In this document: piece by piece, positions 1 to 7,966 of the stretch
Position numbering within the stretch: the first letter of the stretch is position 1
How the letters are laid out: each line of letters opens with the position of its first letter
From: Actinobacteria bacterium OV320
Lineage (GTDB): Bacteria; Actinomycetota; Actinomycetes; Streptomycetales; Streptomycetaceae
NCBI GenBank assembly: GCA_001298545.1
Contig: LJCX01000027.1
Coordinates: 558,001 to 622,000, forward strand
Direction: 5' to 3'
DNA length: 64,000 nt
Notes under the pieces: model-generated
What the model was told of the DNA's origin: nothing
The model's input: only the letters and a program-made list of their open reading frames with translations
The model's database searches: none
Program-made: the position numbers and the translations under genes

Positions 1-39
1 CTCTCTCCAGGGTCGAAGGGGCGGGGCGGGGGACGGCCG

Positions 40-438
40 TCAGACCTGGTACGTCGTCTTCCTGCGCCGCAGCAGCCAGGTGCCGTCGACGCGGCGCAGC
101 GTGTCGTCGTAGCGCCCGACGACCTGCACCGCCCAGCCCGACTCGCCGCGCTGGAGGAAGGCCACGTCGCTCGCCGCCGTCGCCTCGTCGGGTCCCGGGG
201 CGGTGACGACCGTGTTGGTCACCAGGTGCAGTTGCGGCCGGGTGGGAGCCCATCCCTTGAAGGCCTCACGCAGCGCGTCGTGCCCCTGGAGGGGATCCGT
301 CCCCGGCAGCTCCAGGACCGCGTCGGGTGTGTACAGCGCGACGACGTCGTCGGTGCGGCCGGCGTCCTGGGCCTGTGTGTGCGCCCCGATCACGGCACGC
401 ACGCCCGCCGCGACCCACGCCTGTGTGGATTCGCTCAT
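40..438 (-). CDS. SnoaL/NTF2-like domain protein
   Basis: This 132-residue protein has the size and pattern of the NTF2/SnoaL-like alpha+beta cone fold. N-terminal helices (about residues 5-35) lead into ALYTPDAVLELPG, the typical first strand region, and the C-terminal third (residues 80-130) reads as alternating strands ending in WLLRRRKTTY. It has no signal peptide or membrane segment. Proteins of this fold bind or transform small hydrophobic molecules; some are isomerases or cyclases and many have no known activity, and no catalytic residue can be assigned here. The ATG is preceded by GGAGGGG. The gene is divergent from the cyclase-family gene across about 165 bases with two operator-like sites, so it probably belongs to the same catabolic regulon. 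The fold assignment is fairly safe; the role is unknown. Confidence 0.8.
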   Translation of the reverse strand: MSESTQAWVAAGVRAVIGAHTQAQDAGRTDDVVALYTPDAVLELPGTDPLQGHDALREAFKGWAPTRPQLHLVTNTVVTAPGPDEATAASDVAFLQRGESGWAVQVVGRYDDTLRRVDGTWLLRRRKTTYQV

Positions 439-463
439 TTCCCCTCCAAGGGATAGACGTTTC

Positions 464-476
464 GACCAATCAGTCT
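464..476 (+). promoter_or_regulatory. Weak GACC-N4-GGTAC operator (site 1)
   Basis: GACCAATCAGTCT matches the half-site GACC exactly and the second half as AGTCT instead of GGTAC. It lies 26 bases upstream of the SnoaL-like start on the opposite strand and reads as a degenerate copy of the element found at five other promoters of this cluster. Function is inferred from position and similarity only. Confidence 0.4.
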
Positions 477-527
477 ATTACCTAGACGGGGATAATCTGA
501 AGCCAGAATTTCAAGCAATCAGACTTG

Positions 528-556
528 TTGACCGAACGGTACAATCTTCATAGCAT
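528..556 (+). promoter_or_regulatory. Promoter of the cyclase-family gene
   Basis: TTGACC (528-533), a 17-base spacer and TAGCAT (551-556) form a sigma-70-like promoter that would start transcription about 40 bases before the GTG at 603. Operator site 2 overlaps the -35 hexamer, as expected for a repressor site. Confidence 0.55.
530..542 (+). promoter_or_regulatory. GACC-N4-GGTAC operator (site 2)
   Basis: GACCGAACGGTAC contains the perfect inverted repeat ACCG-AA-CGGT. It overlaps the -35 box of the cyclase-gene promoter and matches sites 3 to 6 at every fixed position. The likely ligand is one or both of the paralogous TetR proteins of the cluster. Confidence 0.65.
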
Positions 557-602
557 GCGGATGGCAGTCAACGGGGACCTGTCGCCTGAGGAGGCGTTTA
601 TC

Positions 603-1649
603 GTGACGAAGCGTTGGAAGCAGCGGCCGCCCGGTTCGACATGGGGCGAGTTCGGTGAGGACGACGAACTGGGACGCATCAACCTGATGACGCCGGAGAA
701 GGTCCTCCAGGGGGTCCGCGAGGTCGAGCACGGGATCACCTTCAGCCTGAGCCTGCCGCTCGACTATCCGGGCGGCACCTCGTTGAACCAGCGCCGTGGC
801 CCGCCGATCCTGCGGCCCACCGAGGACCTCCAGCACCAGCAGGACGTCTTCTACAACATCAAGGCGAGCGAGCACTTCTCGCCGGACCTGGTCGACGTGT
901 GGTCCGACGACGTGGTGACCCTGTGGCTCCAGTACTCGACCCAGTGGGACTCCCTCGCCCACCAGGGCGCCGAGTTCGACGCCGACGGCGACGGCGTCGC
1001 CGAGCCGGTCTACTACAACGGCTACCGGCCCGGCACCGACCTCGTCGGACCGCAGGAGGACGCCAAGGGCGACGGCAGCGGGAGCCTCAGCTTCGCCCGC
1101 CACCTCGGTCTCGAGCACATGGCCGAGCACGGGGTGCAGGGCCGGGGCGTCCTCATCGACCTCGCGCACCACCTGGGCACCGGCTACCAGCCGGTCGATC
1201 TGGCGAAACTCCGGGAGATCATGGCGGCGGACGACGTCGTGGTGGAGCCCGGCGACATCCTCCTGCTGCACACCGGCTTCGCCACCCAGCTGCTGGCCTG
1301 GGAGAAGAACCCCGACCCGGTGGCCATCCACCGGACCGCCGCCTATCTCGACGCGGACGACCCGGCGCTGCTCGACTGGATCGCCGAGTCGCGGATCGCG
1401 GGCCTGGTGGCCGACAACTACGCCGTCGAGGGCGTGGGCGTCACCCAGGCCCAGGGCCCGCACACGCTGCTGCCCATCCACCATCTGTGCCTGTTCAAGC
1501 TCGGCGTCCCGCTCGGTGAACTGTGGTACCTGCACGACCTCGCGGCCTGGCTGCGCGAGCACGGCCGCAGCCGCTTCCTGCTCACCGCTCCCCCGCTCAA
1601 CCTGCCCGGCACCCAGGGCAGTCCGCTCACCCCGGTCGCGACCGTCTGA
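603..1649 (+). CDS. Cyclase-family (PF04199) hydrolase
   Basis: This 348-residue protein belongs to the metal-dependent cyclase/kynurenine-formamidase-like superfamily. The recognisable region is STQWDSLAHQ, which stands where the family's metal motif HxGTHxDxPxH is expected but has Trp in place of the second His, as in the larger actinobacterial members. Later landmarks are GVLIDLAHH and GDILLLHTGF. Family members hydrolyse cyclic or N-formyl carbonyl compounds, so ring opening of a catabolic intermediate is plausible. Reading frame extends upstream to 525, but GTG at 603 is chosen because GAGGAGG ends 8 bases before it. The gene is monocistronic and ends at a strong bidirectional terminator. 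Substrate unknown; family call confident. Confidence 0.85.
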   Translation: MTKRWKQRPPGSTWGEFGEDDELGRINLMTPEKVLQGVREVEHGITFSLSLPLDYPGGTSLNQRRGPPILRPTEDLQHQQDVFYNIKASEHFSPDLVDVWSDDVVTLWLQYSTQWDSLAHQGAEFDADGDGVAEPVYYNGYRPGTDLVGPQEDAKGDGSGSLSFARHLGLEHMAEHGVQGRGVLIDLAHHLGTGYQPVDLAKLREIMAADDVVVEPGDILLLHTGFATQLLAWEKNPDPVAIHRTAAYLDADDPALLDWIAESRIAGLVADNYAVEGVGVTQAQGPHTLLPIHHLCLFKLGVPLGELWYLHDLAAWLREHGRSRFLLTAPPLNLPGTQGSPLTPVATV

Positions 1650-1724
1650 CACACGGGCGGGACCGGATCCGCCGTCGGCCCACGCCCTGGCCCTGCCGGC
1701 ACAGCCGGGCCGACGGCGGTCCGC

Positions 1725-1772
1725 ACAAGGGGGGAGGCCCCGGGACGTCCGTCCCGGGGCCTCCCCCCTTGT
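1725..1772. terminator. Bidirectional terminator hairpin
   Basis: Arms at 1725-1747 and 1750-1772 are exact reverse complements, giving a 23-bp stem with a 2-base loop between the convergent cyclase and E1 genes. It should stop transcription from both sides, since one end carries CCCCTTGT on either strand. Confidence 0.85.
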
Positions 1773-1786
1773 CGTCGCGATCCTTC

Positions 1787-3793
1787 TCACACCGCGGCGA
1801 TACGCCGCAGCGTGTCGGCGATGGTGTCGGACGAGGGCAGCCACAGCCGTTCCAGTGAGGGCGCGTAGGGCGCGGGCATCGGCGGCGGCGCCACCCGGGT
1901 GACGGGTGCGTCCAGGTGCCAGAACCCCTCGTCGACGGCGAGCGCCGCGAGTTCGGCGCCGACGCCGAAGTCCCGTACCGCCTCGTGGGCGATGACCAGC
2001 CGGTTGGTCTTGGCGAGGGAGGCGAGCACCGTCTCCCGGTCCAGCGGGGCGATCGTGCGCAGGTCGATCACCTCCACGCTCACGCCCTCGGCGGCCAGCG
2101 ACTCCGCGGCGGCCAGGGCGTCCTGGACCATCCGCGACCAGGAGACGAGTGTGATGTCGGTGCCTTCGCGGACCACCTTCGCCCGGCCCAGCGGGACCAT
2201 GTGGTCGGCCGGCGGCTTCGGGCCCTTGAAGCCGTACTGGAGCCGGTTCTCGACGAAGACGACCGGGTTGGGGTCCTGGACCGCGGCGCGCAGCAGGCCG
2301 TAGGTGTCGGCCGGGTTGGACGGCATCACCACCGTCAGCCCCGGGATGTGGGCCAGCAGCGCTTCCAGGCTCTGCGAGTGCTGGCTGCCGGAGGAGCGCC
2401 CGGCACCGAACTGGGTGCGCACCACCAGGGGCATGGCGGCCCGGCCGCCGGTCATGAAGCGCAGCTTGGCGGCCTGGTTGAGCAGCATGTCGAGGCAGAC
2501 GCCGATGAAGTCCATGTACATGATCTCGACGACCGGTTTCATTCCGGCCATGGCCGCCCCCACCGCCGTGCCGAGGATGGCGCTCTCGCTGATCGGCGTG
2601 TCGCGGACCCGGCCCGGGAACGCCTCGGCCAGGCCCCGGGTCAGCCCGAAGACGTTCCCGCCCGCGCCGACGTCGATACCGGCGACGAACACGGCCGGAT
2701 CGGCAGCGAGTTCGTGCTCCAGGGCGAGCCGTACGGCGTCCATCGAGCGGAAGATCTCACCGGTGGCCGGGGCGGGCTCCGGCCGGGCCGGACGCGGGGC
2801 CGACACGAAGTCGTACAGGGTCTCGGGGGCCGGCTCGGGCAGGCCCCTGGCCCACTCGACCGCCGCCTCGATCTCCTTGTCGATCTCCTCGTCGACCGCG
2901 TCGGCCGCCGCGGCCGGCACGCCCGCCGTCGCCAGGTGCCTGCGGGCCACCAGCAGCGGGTCGCGCTCCTTGGCGGCGGCGACCTCCCGCGCGCTGCGGT
3001 AGCGCTCGGGGTCGCCCTCGTAATGGCCGTGCCAGCGGTAGGTCTCGGCCTCCACCAGGACCGGACCGCCACCGCCCCGCAGCCGCTCCACCACGTCGGC
3101 CATCGTCCCGGCCACCGCCAGGACGTCGTTGCCGTCGACGTGCGCGTACCCGATGCCGTAGCCCGCGGCGCGGGCGGAGAGCGGGGCCCGGTGCTGTTCG
3201 GCGGCGGGCGAGAACTCGGAGTAGTGGTTGTTCTCGCAGAGGAAGACGACCGGCAGGTCCCACACGGCGGCCAGGTTGACCGCCTCGTGGAACATGCCCT
3301 GCGCGACCGCGCCGTCCCCGAAGAACGCCACCACCACGTCACCCTCGGCGCGCAGTTTGGCCGCGGTCGCCACGCCCGTGGCGATCGGGAGTCCGGCGCC
3401 GACGATCCCGTTGGCGCCGTAGATGCCGAGGCCGGGGTCCGCGATGTGCATCGAGCCGCCGCGGCCGTGGCACGTACCCGCCTCCTTGCCCATCAGCTCG
3501 GCCATCATGGACGCCGAGTCCAGCCCCTTGGCCAGGACATGGCCGTGCCCGCGGTGGGTGGAGGTGATGCCGTCGCGGGGGCCGAGCGGCCAGGTGGCGC
3601 CGACCGCGCTGGCCTCCTGACCGATCGACAGGTGCAGGAAGCCGGGGATCTCCGTAGCCTTGTACAGGTCGGACGCCCGTTCCTCGAAACGCCTTATACG
3701 GCGCATCCGGCGATACATCTCCAGGAGCTGATCCGCGTGTGCGGATCCCGCTCCGGTCCGCCGGGGTGCCTGGTGTGCCTCGGTCGTCGTCAT
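1787..3793 (-). CDS. Fused alpha/beta E1 2-oxoacid (acetoin-type) dehydrogenase
   Basis: This 668-residue protein joins both subunits of a thiamine-diphosphate-dependent E1 dehydrogenase. Residues about 20-320 are the alpha part, with HRGHGH (80-85), the ThDP motif starting GDG (159-161) and closing with ENN (187-189). Residues about 340-668 are the beta part, with DTPISESAI and the transketolase-type C-terminal domain. Such enzymes oxidatively decarboxylate 2-oxoacids or cleave acetoin-like diketones and pass the acyl group to a lipoyl E2. No E2 or E3 gene lies in the window, so partners must be encoded elsewhere or it acts alone. The ATG at 3793 follows GAGGA; an upstream in-frame start is less likely. 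Operator site 3 lies upstream. Exact substrate unknown. Confidence 0.88.
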   Translation of the reverse strand: MTTTEAHQAPRRTGAGSAHADQLLEMYRRMRRIRRFEERASDLYKATEIPGFLHLSIGQEASAVGATWPLGPRDGITSTHRGHGHVLAKGLDSASMMAELMGKEAGTCHGRGGSMHIADPGLGIYGANGIVGAGLPIATGVATAAKLRAEGDVVVAFFGDGAVAQGMFHEAVNLAAVWDLPVVFLCENNHYSEFSPAAEQHRAPLSARAAGYGIGYAHVDGNDVLAVAGTMADVVERLRGGGGPVLVEAETYRWHGHYEGDPERYRSAREVAAAKERDPLLVARRHLATAGVPAAAADAVDEEIDKEIEAAVEWARGLPEPAPETLYDFVSAPRPARPEPAPATGEIFRSMDAVRLALEHELAADPAVFVAGIDVGAGGNVFGLTRGLAEAFPGRVRDTPISESAILGTAVGAAMAGMKPVVEIMYMDFIGVCLDMLLNQAAKLRFMTGGRAAMPLVVRTQFGAGRSSGSQHSQSLEALLAHIPGLTVVMPSNPADTYGLLRAAVQDPNPVVFVENRLQYGFKGPKPPADHMVPLGRAKVVREGTDITLVSWSRMVQDALAAAESLAAEGVSVEVIDLRTIAPLDRETVLASLAKTNRLVIAHEAVRDFGVGAELAALAVDEGFWHLDAPVTRVAPPPMPAPYAPSLERLWLPSSDTIADTLRRIAAV

Positions 3794-3856
3794 GCGCGTC
3801 CTCGCAATGCTCGCCGGGGCGGCGCAAGGCCGCACCGTCTGAGTCCTACTTTTAAT

Positions 3857-3869
3857 GTACCGTCTGGTC
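3857..3869 (-). promoter_or_regulatory. GACC-N4-GGTAC operator (site 3)
   Basis: On the minus strand this reads GACCAGACGGTAC. It sits in the 210-bp region between the divergent E1 and TetR genes, 64 bases from the E1 start and 135 from the TetR start. The core plus flanking bases are nearly the same as site 6 upstream of the second TetR gene. Confidence 0.65.
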
Positions 3870-4003
3870 TAGCAAACTTCTTCGAGCGCAACAGAAACGA
3901 TGTCCCCGGGCCCGCTTCCCCCCGGAGGTGCCCACGGCGGTCCGGACGCGGGCCCGGGGCAGGTCGTACCGACACGTCGGCACATCAGGCGGGGAGTGGA
4001 GCA

Positions 4004-4711
4004 ATGCCCAGACCACCGGGCCACGGGCCGGGTTTCGAGGTCAGACGCCAGAAGATCATCGACACGGCCGCCGAGCTGTTCGCCCGCCGGGGCTACGCGG
4101 CGACCTCCGTCAACGACCTGGGCCGGGCGGTCGGGCTCGCCAAGGGGGCGCTGTACTACTACATCGACTCCAAGGAGAACCTGCTGATCGAGATCCAGTC
4201 CCGGGTGATGGCCCCGCTGCTCTCCCGGGCCAGGGAGATCGCGGCCCTCGACGCGGATCCGCTGGTGCGGCTGCGGCTGCTGTCGGAGTCGCTGCTGACG
4301 ATCATCCTCCGCAGGCTCGACCACATCCGGGTCTACGAGCACGACTACCGCAGCCTCACCGGCGACCACCTGACGACCCTGCTCGGCCGGCGCGCCGAGT
4401 TCGAACGGCTGGTCCGGGGTCTGCTCACCAAGGCCATGGAGCGGGGCAGCTTCCGCGCGGTCGATCCGCACGTGGCCACCCTGCAGTTCCTCAACCTGCA
4501 CAACCACACCTACCAGTGGGTGAAGCCGGACGGCCGCTGGGACGCCGCGTATCTGTCCCGCGCGTACTGCGACACCCTGCTGCGCGGGTTCGGCGCGCCC
4601 GCCGCCGCCCTGCCGGACGTGGAGGAGGCGGCGGCGGCGTTCAAACGCGACCGCCCCGACCTGCCCCTCGACCCGGAGGCCGAGTGGCGGTCCGCCTCGG
4701 TGGCGAGCTGA
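4004..4711 (+). CDS. TetR-family regulator (KstR2-like), paralogue 1
   Basis: This 235-residue TetR regulator has its helix-turn-helix at about residues 14-60 (ending AKGALYYYIDSKENLL) and a long all-helical ligand domain with VYEHDYRSL and LNLHNHTYQW. It resembles regulators of acyl-CoA catabolism such as KstR2, which are released by CoA thioesters; a CoA ligand is inferred from that and from its neighbours. ATG at 4004 follows GGGGAG by 7 bases; the open frame continues far upstream but has no other credible start. A close paralogue ends the cluster at 12,997, with long runs of identical DNA in the helix-turn-helix part. It is divergent from E1 and probably autoregulated through site 3. Confidence 0.9.
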   Translation: MPRPPGHGPGFEVRRQKIIDTAAELFARRGYAATSVNDLGRAVGLAKGALYYYIDSKENLLIEIQSRVMAPLLSRAREIAALDADPLVRLRLLSESLLTIILRRLDHIRVYEHDYRSLTGDHLTTLLGRRAEFERLVRGLLTKAMERGSFRAVDPHVATLQFLNLHNHTYQWVKPDGRWDAAYLSRAYCDTLLRGFGAPAAALPDVEEAAAAFKRDRPDLPLDPEAEWRSASVAS

Positions 4712-4713
4712 CC

Positions 4714-4747
4714 GAAGGGGCCCGCGGCACCCGCCACGGGCCCCTTC
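4714..4747. terminator. Bidirectional terminator hairpin
   Basis: GAAGGGGCCCG (4714-4724) and CGGGCCCCTTC (4737-4747) form an 11-bp stem, with an inner GCGG/CCGC pairing, between the convergent TetR and acyl-CoA dehydrogenase genes. Confidence 0.7.
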
Positions 4748-4752
4748 GCCGC

Positions 4753-5907
4753 TCACCCCTGCTTCACCAGCGCCCTGGCGATGACATCGCGCTGGATCTC
4801 GTTCGTGCCCTCGCCGATCTCGAGGATCTTGGCGTCGGCGTAGAACCGCGAGATCTCCGACTCCCGCACATAGCCGTATCCGCCGTGGATCTGCACCGCC
4901 TGGGAGGCGGCCCGGTTGGCGACCTCGGAGGCGTACAGCTTGGCCATGGCGGCCTCCGTGCCGTACGGGCGCCCCTGGTCGGCGAGCCAGGCGGCCCGGT
5001 AGACCATCCACCGGGCGGCCTCGAACTCCGTTCCGATGTCGGCGATCTTGTGGGCGACGGCCTGGAACGCCGACAGCGGACGGCCGAACTGGTGCCGTTC
5101 CGTGGCGTGTTTGACGGCGAGCGCGAGGGCCGCCTTGGCCAGCGACAGCCCCAGGGCGGCGACACTGATACGGCCCTTGTCCAGCACGGAGAGGAACTGG
5201 CGCAGGCCGCCCCCCTCCTCGCCGACGAGATGGCCGTCGGGGACGAAGCAGTCGGCGAAGACCAGTTCACGGGTGTCCATGGCGTGCCAGCCGAGCTTCC
5301 TCAGTTTGGCCCCGCAGGTGTAACCGGGGGTGCCGGTCGGCACGTAGAAGGTGGCGAAGCGTTTCCGCCCGTCCTCGTCACGGCCGGTGGTGGCCAGCAG
5401 GGTGACGCCCTGGCTGATGTCGGTGCCGGCGTTGGTGATGAACATCTTGGTGCCGTCGATCACCCAACCGCCGTCCGTCCGGCGGGCGGTGGTGGTGATG
5501 CCGGCCGCGTCGGACCCGGCGCCCGGCTCGGTCAGGCCGAACGCGCCGAGGGCCTCGCCCCGGGCCAGCGGGGCCAGCCAGCGCTGCTTCTGCTCCTCGG
5601 TGCCGTAGGCCAGCAGCGGAAGGGTGGCGATGGTGGAGTGCGCGTTCCAGGAGGAGGCCACCGACTGGTCGGCGGCGCCGAGTTCCTCCATGACGGCGAC
5701 GTAGGAGACCATGTCGGAACCCGCGCCCGCGTACTCCTCGGGGACGAGCATGCCCATCAGGCCGAGTTCGCCGAGCTTGGTGAAGACAGGGGTGGGGAAC
5801 TCCTCGTTCTCCGACCACTGGGCCGCGTTCGGGGAGATCTCCTTGGCCGCGAACTCGCGGACCATGTCCTGCAGGTCCCGGGTCTCCTCCGGCAGATCGA
5901 AATCCAT
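4753..5907 (-). CDS. Acyl-CoA dehydrogenase
   Basis: At 384 residues this is a standard-length flavin acyl-CoA dehydrogenase. The N-terminal helical domain covers residues 1-115, then the beta domain with FGLTEPGAGSD and MFITNAG for FAD binding, then the C-terminal helical bundle with HGGYGY. The catalytic base is Glu366 in EIGEGTNEIQ, the position used by short- and medium-chain enzymes. It would insert the 2,3 double bond of an acyl-CoA and pass electrons to ETF; no ETF gene is in the window. It is the last gene of a three-gene operon, separated by one base from the alcohol dehydrogenase, behind an enoyl-CoA hydratase. Chain length or ring preference cannot be told. Confidence 0.92.
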   Translation of the reverse strand: MDFDLPEETRDLQDMVREFAAKEISPNAAQWSENEEFPTPVFTKLGELGLMGMLVPEEYAGAGSDMVSYVAVMEELGAADQSVASSWNAHSTIATLPLLAYGTEEQKQRWLAPLARGEALGAFGLTEPGAGSDAAGITTTARRTDGGWVIDGTKMFITNAGTDISQGVTLLATTGRDEDGRKRFATFYVPTGTPGYTCGAKLRKLGWHAMDTRELVFADCFVPDGHLVGEEGGGLRQFLSVLDKGRISVAALGLSLAKAALALAVKHATERHQFGRPLSAFQAVAHKIADIGTEFEAARWMVYRAAWLADQGRPYGTEAAMAKLYASEVANRAASQAVQIHGGYGYVRESEISRFYADAKILEIGEGTNEIQRDVIARALVKQG

Positions 5908-5908
5908 G

Positions 5909-6967
5909 TCACAGTCCCTTCGGGGTCAGCAGAACCTTGAGGTGGCGGGCCCGGTCAGCGGCCAGGTCCGCGAAGACCCCGGCTCCTTCCGAGAGCGGGA
6001 AACGGCCGGTGATCAGGGCGGACGCGTCCAGGCGTCCGGTGCTCATCAGGTCGATCACCCGGGGGATGTCGAACTGGTAGCCGAGCGTGCCGACCACCGA
6101 CCGCTCGTAGAAGACGAGTTGACCCATGTCGAACTCGACGCTGCCGTGGCCGACGCCGGCGAGCACCACCCGGCCGCCGCGCCGGACGGTGGTGACGGCC
6201 TGCGCCGCGAGCGCGGGGACGCCGGTCGCGTCGATGACGACGTCCGGGCCGATCCGGCCGGTCTTGACGAACACCTCGCGGCGTACGTCGCTCGCGCGCG
6301 GGTCGAAGGCCTCGGTGACGCCGAGTCCGAGGAGCGCCTCGCGGCGCGCGGCGAGGGGTTCGCTCACATAGAGTCCGGCCGCGCCGGCGATCCGGGCGGC
6401 CAGGACGACCGCGACGCCGATCGGTCCGCCGCCGACGACGAGGACGTTGTCCCCCGGCCGGACGCCGGCCCGGGTGACGGCGTGCAGGCCGACCGCGAGG
6501 GGTTCGGCGGCGGCCGCCATCTCGTCGCTCACGTTGTCGGGAAGCGGTGTGAGCCCCGCGATCGGCACGGTGACGCGGTCGGCGAAGGCGCCGGGCGAGG
6601 CCAGGCCCACCGAGCCGCTGCGCGGACAGATGTGGTACTCGCCGCGCGCGCACCAGAAGCAGACGCCGCACCGCCAGACGGGGTCGGCGGCGACCCGGTC
6701 GCCGACCGCGACCCCGGGCACGTCGGCGCCCAACGCCACGACGGTGCCGCTCAGTTCGTGCCCGAGGGCGAGCGGTGGACTGGCTCCGGTCAGCGGGTGC
6801 GGACCGGAACGGATCATGTGCGGCCCTTCCAGGAACTCGTGCAGGTCGGTGCCGCACACCCCGCACCAGGCGACCTCGACCACGGCCTCGTGCGGCCTCG
6901 GCTCGGGCGGGTCGGGTACCTCCTCCAGCCGCAGGTCGCGCGCGCCGTGCCAGCGCAGTGCCTTCAT
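5909..6967 (-). CDS. Zinc-dependent alcohol/polyol dehydrogenase
   Basis: This 352-residue medium-chain dehydrogenase has catalytic zinc ligands Cys38 (GVCGTDLHEF), His70 and Glu71 (LGHELSG), and four structural-zinc cysteines at 100, 103, 106 and 114. The NAD site is GGGPIGVAVV. The pattern is closest to butanediol, sorbitol and threonine dehydrogenases. It oxidises a secondary alcohol to a ketone with NAD(P). ATG at 6967 follows AAGGGG by 8 bases and is preferred over the GTG three codons upstream. It is the middle gene of the hydratase / alcohol dehydrogenase / acyl-CoA dehydrogenase operon, which suggests it acts on a hydroxylated intermediate of the same pathway. Substrate unknown. Confidence 0.9.
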   Translation of the reverse strand: MKALRWHGARDLRLEEVPDPPEPRPHEAVVEVAWCGVCGTDLHEFLEGPHMIRSGPHPLTGASPPLALGHELSGTVVALGADVPGVAVGDRVAADPVWRCGVCFWCARGEYHICPRSGSVGLASPGAFADRVTVPIAGLTPLPDNVSDEMAAAAEPLAVGLHAVTRAGVRPGDNVLVVGGGPIGVAVVLAARIAGAAGLYVSEPLAARREALLGLGVTEAFDPRASDVRREVFVKTGRIGPDVVIDATGVPALAAQAVTTVRRGGRVVLAGVGHGSVEFDMGQLVFYERSVVGTLGYQFDIPRVIDLMSTGRLDASALITGRFPLSEGAGVFADLAADRARHLKVLLTPKGL

Positions 6968-7008
6968 CGTCTCCACCCCTTTTCTTGTCGTACGGTCCCC
7001 TCGCGCGG

Positions 7009-7797
7009 TCAGCTGTCGTCCGCGGAGCCCCCGAAGCGCGCCCTGCCGGGACCGTGTTCGAGGAACGACCGGATCCCGGTGGTGGCGTCGGCGGTGCCGA
7101 AGACCCCCGTGAACAGGGACCGTTCGAGCGCGAGCCCGGCGGACAGGCCGGAGTCGGCGCCGTGGTCCACGGCCTCCTTGATCGCCTCCAGGGCGGCGGC
7201 GGGCCCCTCGGCGAGGCGCCGGGCGTAGCGCAGGGCCGTGTCGTGCACCTCGCCGGCGGGCACGACCTCGTCCACCAGCCCGAGCCGCAGCGCCTCGTCG
7301 GCGCCCACCCGGCGGCCGGTCATCAGCAGGTTCTTGGCCCGCGACGGCCCGATCAGCCGGGTCAGCCGCTGGGTGCCGCCGGAGCCCGGCATGATCCCCA
7401 GCTGCACCTCGGGCTGACCGAGGACCGCGTCCTCGGCCGCCACCCGGTAGTCGGCGGCGAGGGCCAGTTCGAGGCCGCCGCCGAGCGCGTACCCGGTGAT
7501 CGCCGCGACGACCGGCACCGGCAGCCGGGCGACCTCGTCGAAGGTCCGTTGCAACGCCCGGTTCCAGCCCCGTACTTCCTCGGGGTCCATGGCCGCGAGG
7601 GCCCCGACGTCCGCCCCGGCGGCGAACAGCCGCTCGCCGCCGTACAGCACCACGGCCCGCACCGCGCGGCTGTCGGCCAGCTCGCGCACCCGGGCGGCCA
7701 GCTCGCCGCGCTGGGCGGTGTCGAAGGCGTTCATCGGCGGATGGTCGAGCCGGACCGTGACGACGGGTCCGTCGGTGTCGAGGCGGATACGGGGCAC
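7009..7797 (-). CDS. Enoyl-CoA hydratase/isomerase (crotonase family)
   Basis: This 262-residue crotonase has oxyanion-hole regions FAAGADVGAL and YALGGGLELA. Both acid/base glutamates of true hydratases are present: Glu110 in GGGLE and Glu130 in GQPE, with the family spacing of 20. That supports addition of water to a 2-enoyl-CoA rather than a degenerate crotonase role. The frame is open back to 7986, but GTG at 7797 has GGAGGAGG just upstream, and the extra N-terminus would run across the operator. It is the first gene of the leftward three-gene operon and is divergent from the acyl-CoA ligase, sharing operator site 4. Confidence 0.9.
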   Translation of the reverse strand: MPRIRLDTDGPVVTVRLDHPPMNAFDTAQRGELAARVRELADSRAVRAVVLYGGERLFAAGADVGALAAMDPEEVRGWNRALQRTFDEVARLPVPVVAAITGYALGGGLELALAADYRVAAEDAVLGQPEVQLGIMPGSGGTQRLTRLIGPSRAKNLLMTGRRVGADEALRLGLVDEVVPAGEVHDTALRYARRLAEGPAAALEAIKEAVDHGADSGLSAGLALERSLFTGVFGTADATTGIRSFLEHGPGRARFGGSADDS

Positions 7798-7887
7798 GGG
7801 GCCTCCTCCGTGGGGAAGCGACATCACGCCCGCCTGGATGGTTGTCGACCGGTGCGCTCCGTCGTAAAGTGCGGCAAGAGTTTTATA

Positions 7888-7900
7888 GACCAAGAGGTAC
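7888..7900 (+). promoter_or_regulatory. GACC-N4-GGTAC operator (site 4)
   Basis: GACCAAGAGGTAC lies centrally in the 169-bp region between the hydratase operon and the ligase operon, inside an unusually A+T-rich stretch (7870-7912) that should hold both promoters. One bound repressor could silence both directions. Confidence 0.65.
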
Positions 7901-7966
7901 ACTAAATCTTGGGAGCGGGCAACCGACCGGTCGGGACAATCCCGGCCGCCGAGCCGGAGAGTCGCC

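Noticed and set aside
1916..4003. Long plus-strand frame running into the TetR gene
   Set aside because: It is the antisense of the E1 gene, has no ribosome site and low-complexity composition; only the part from 4004 is TetR.
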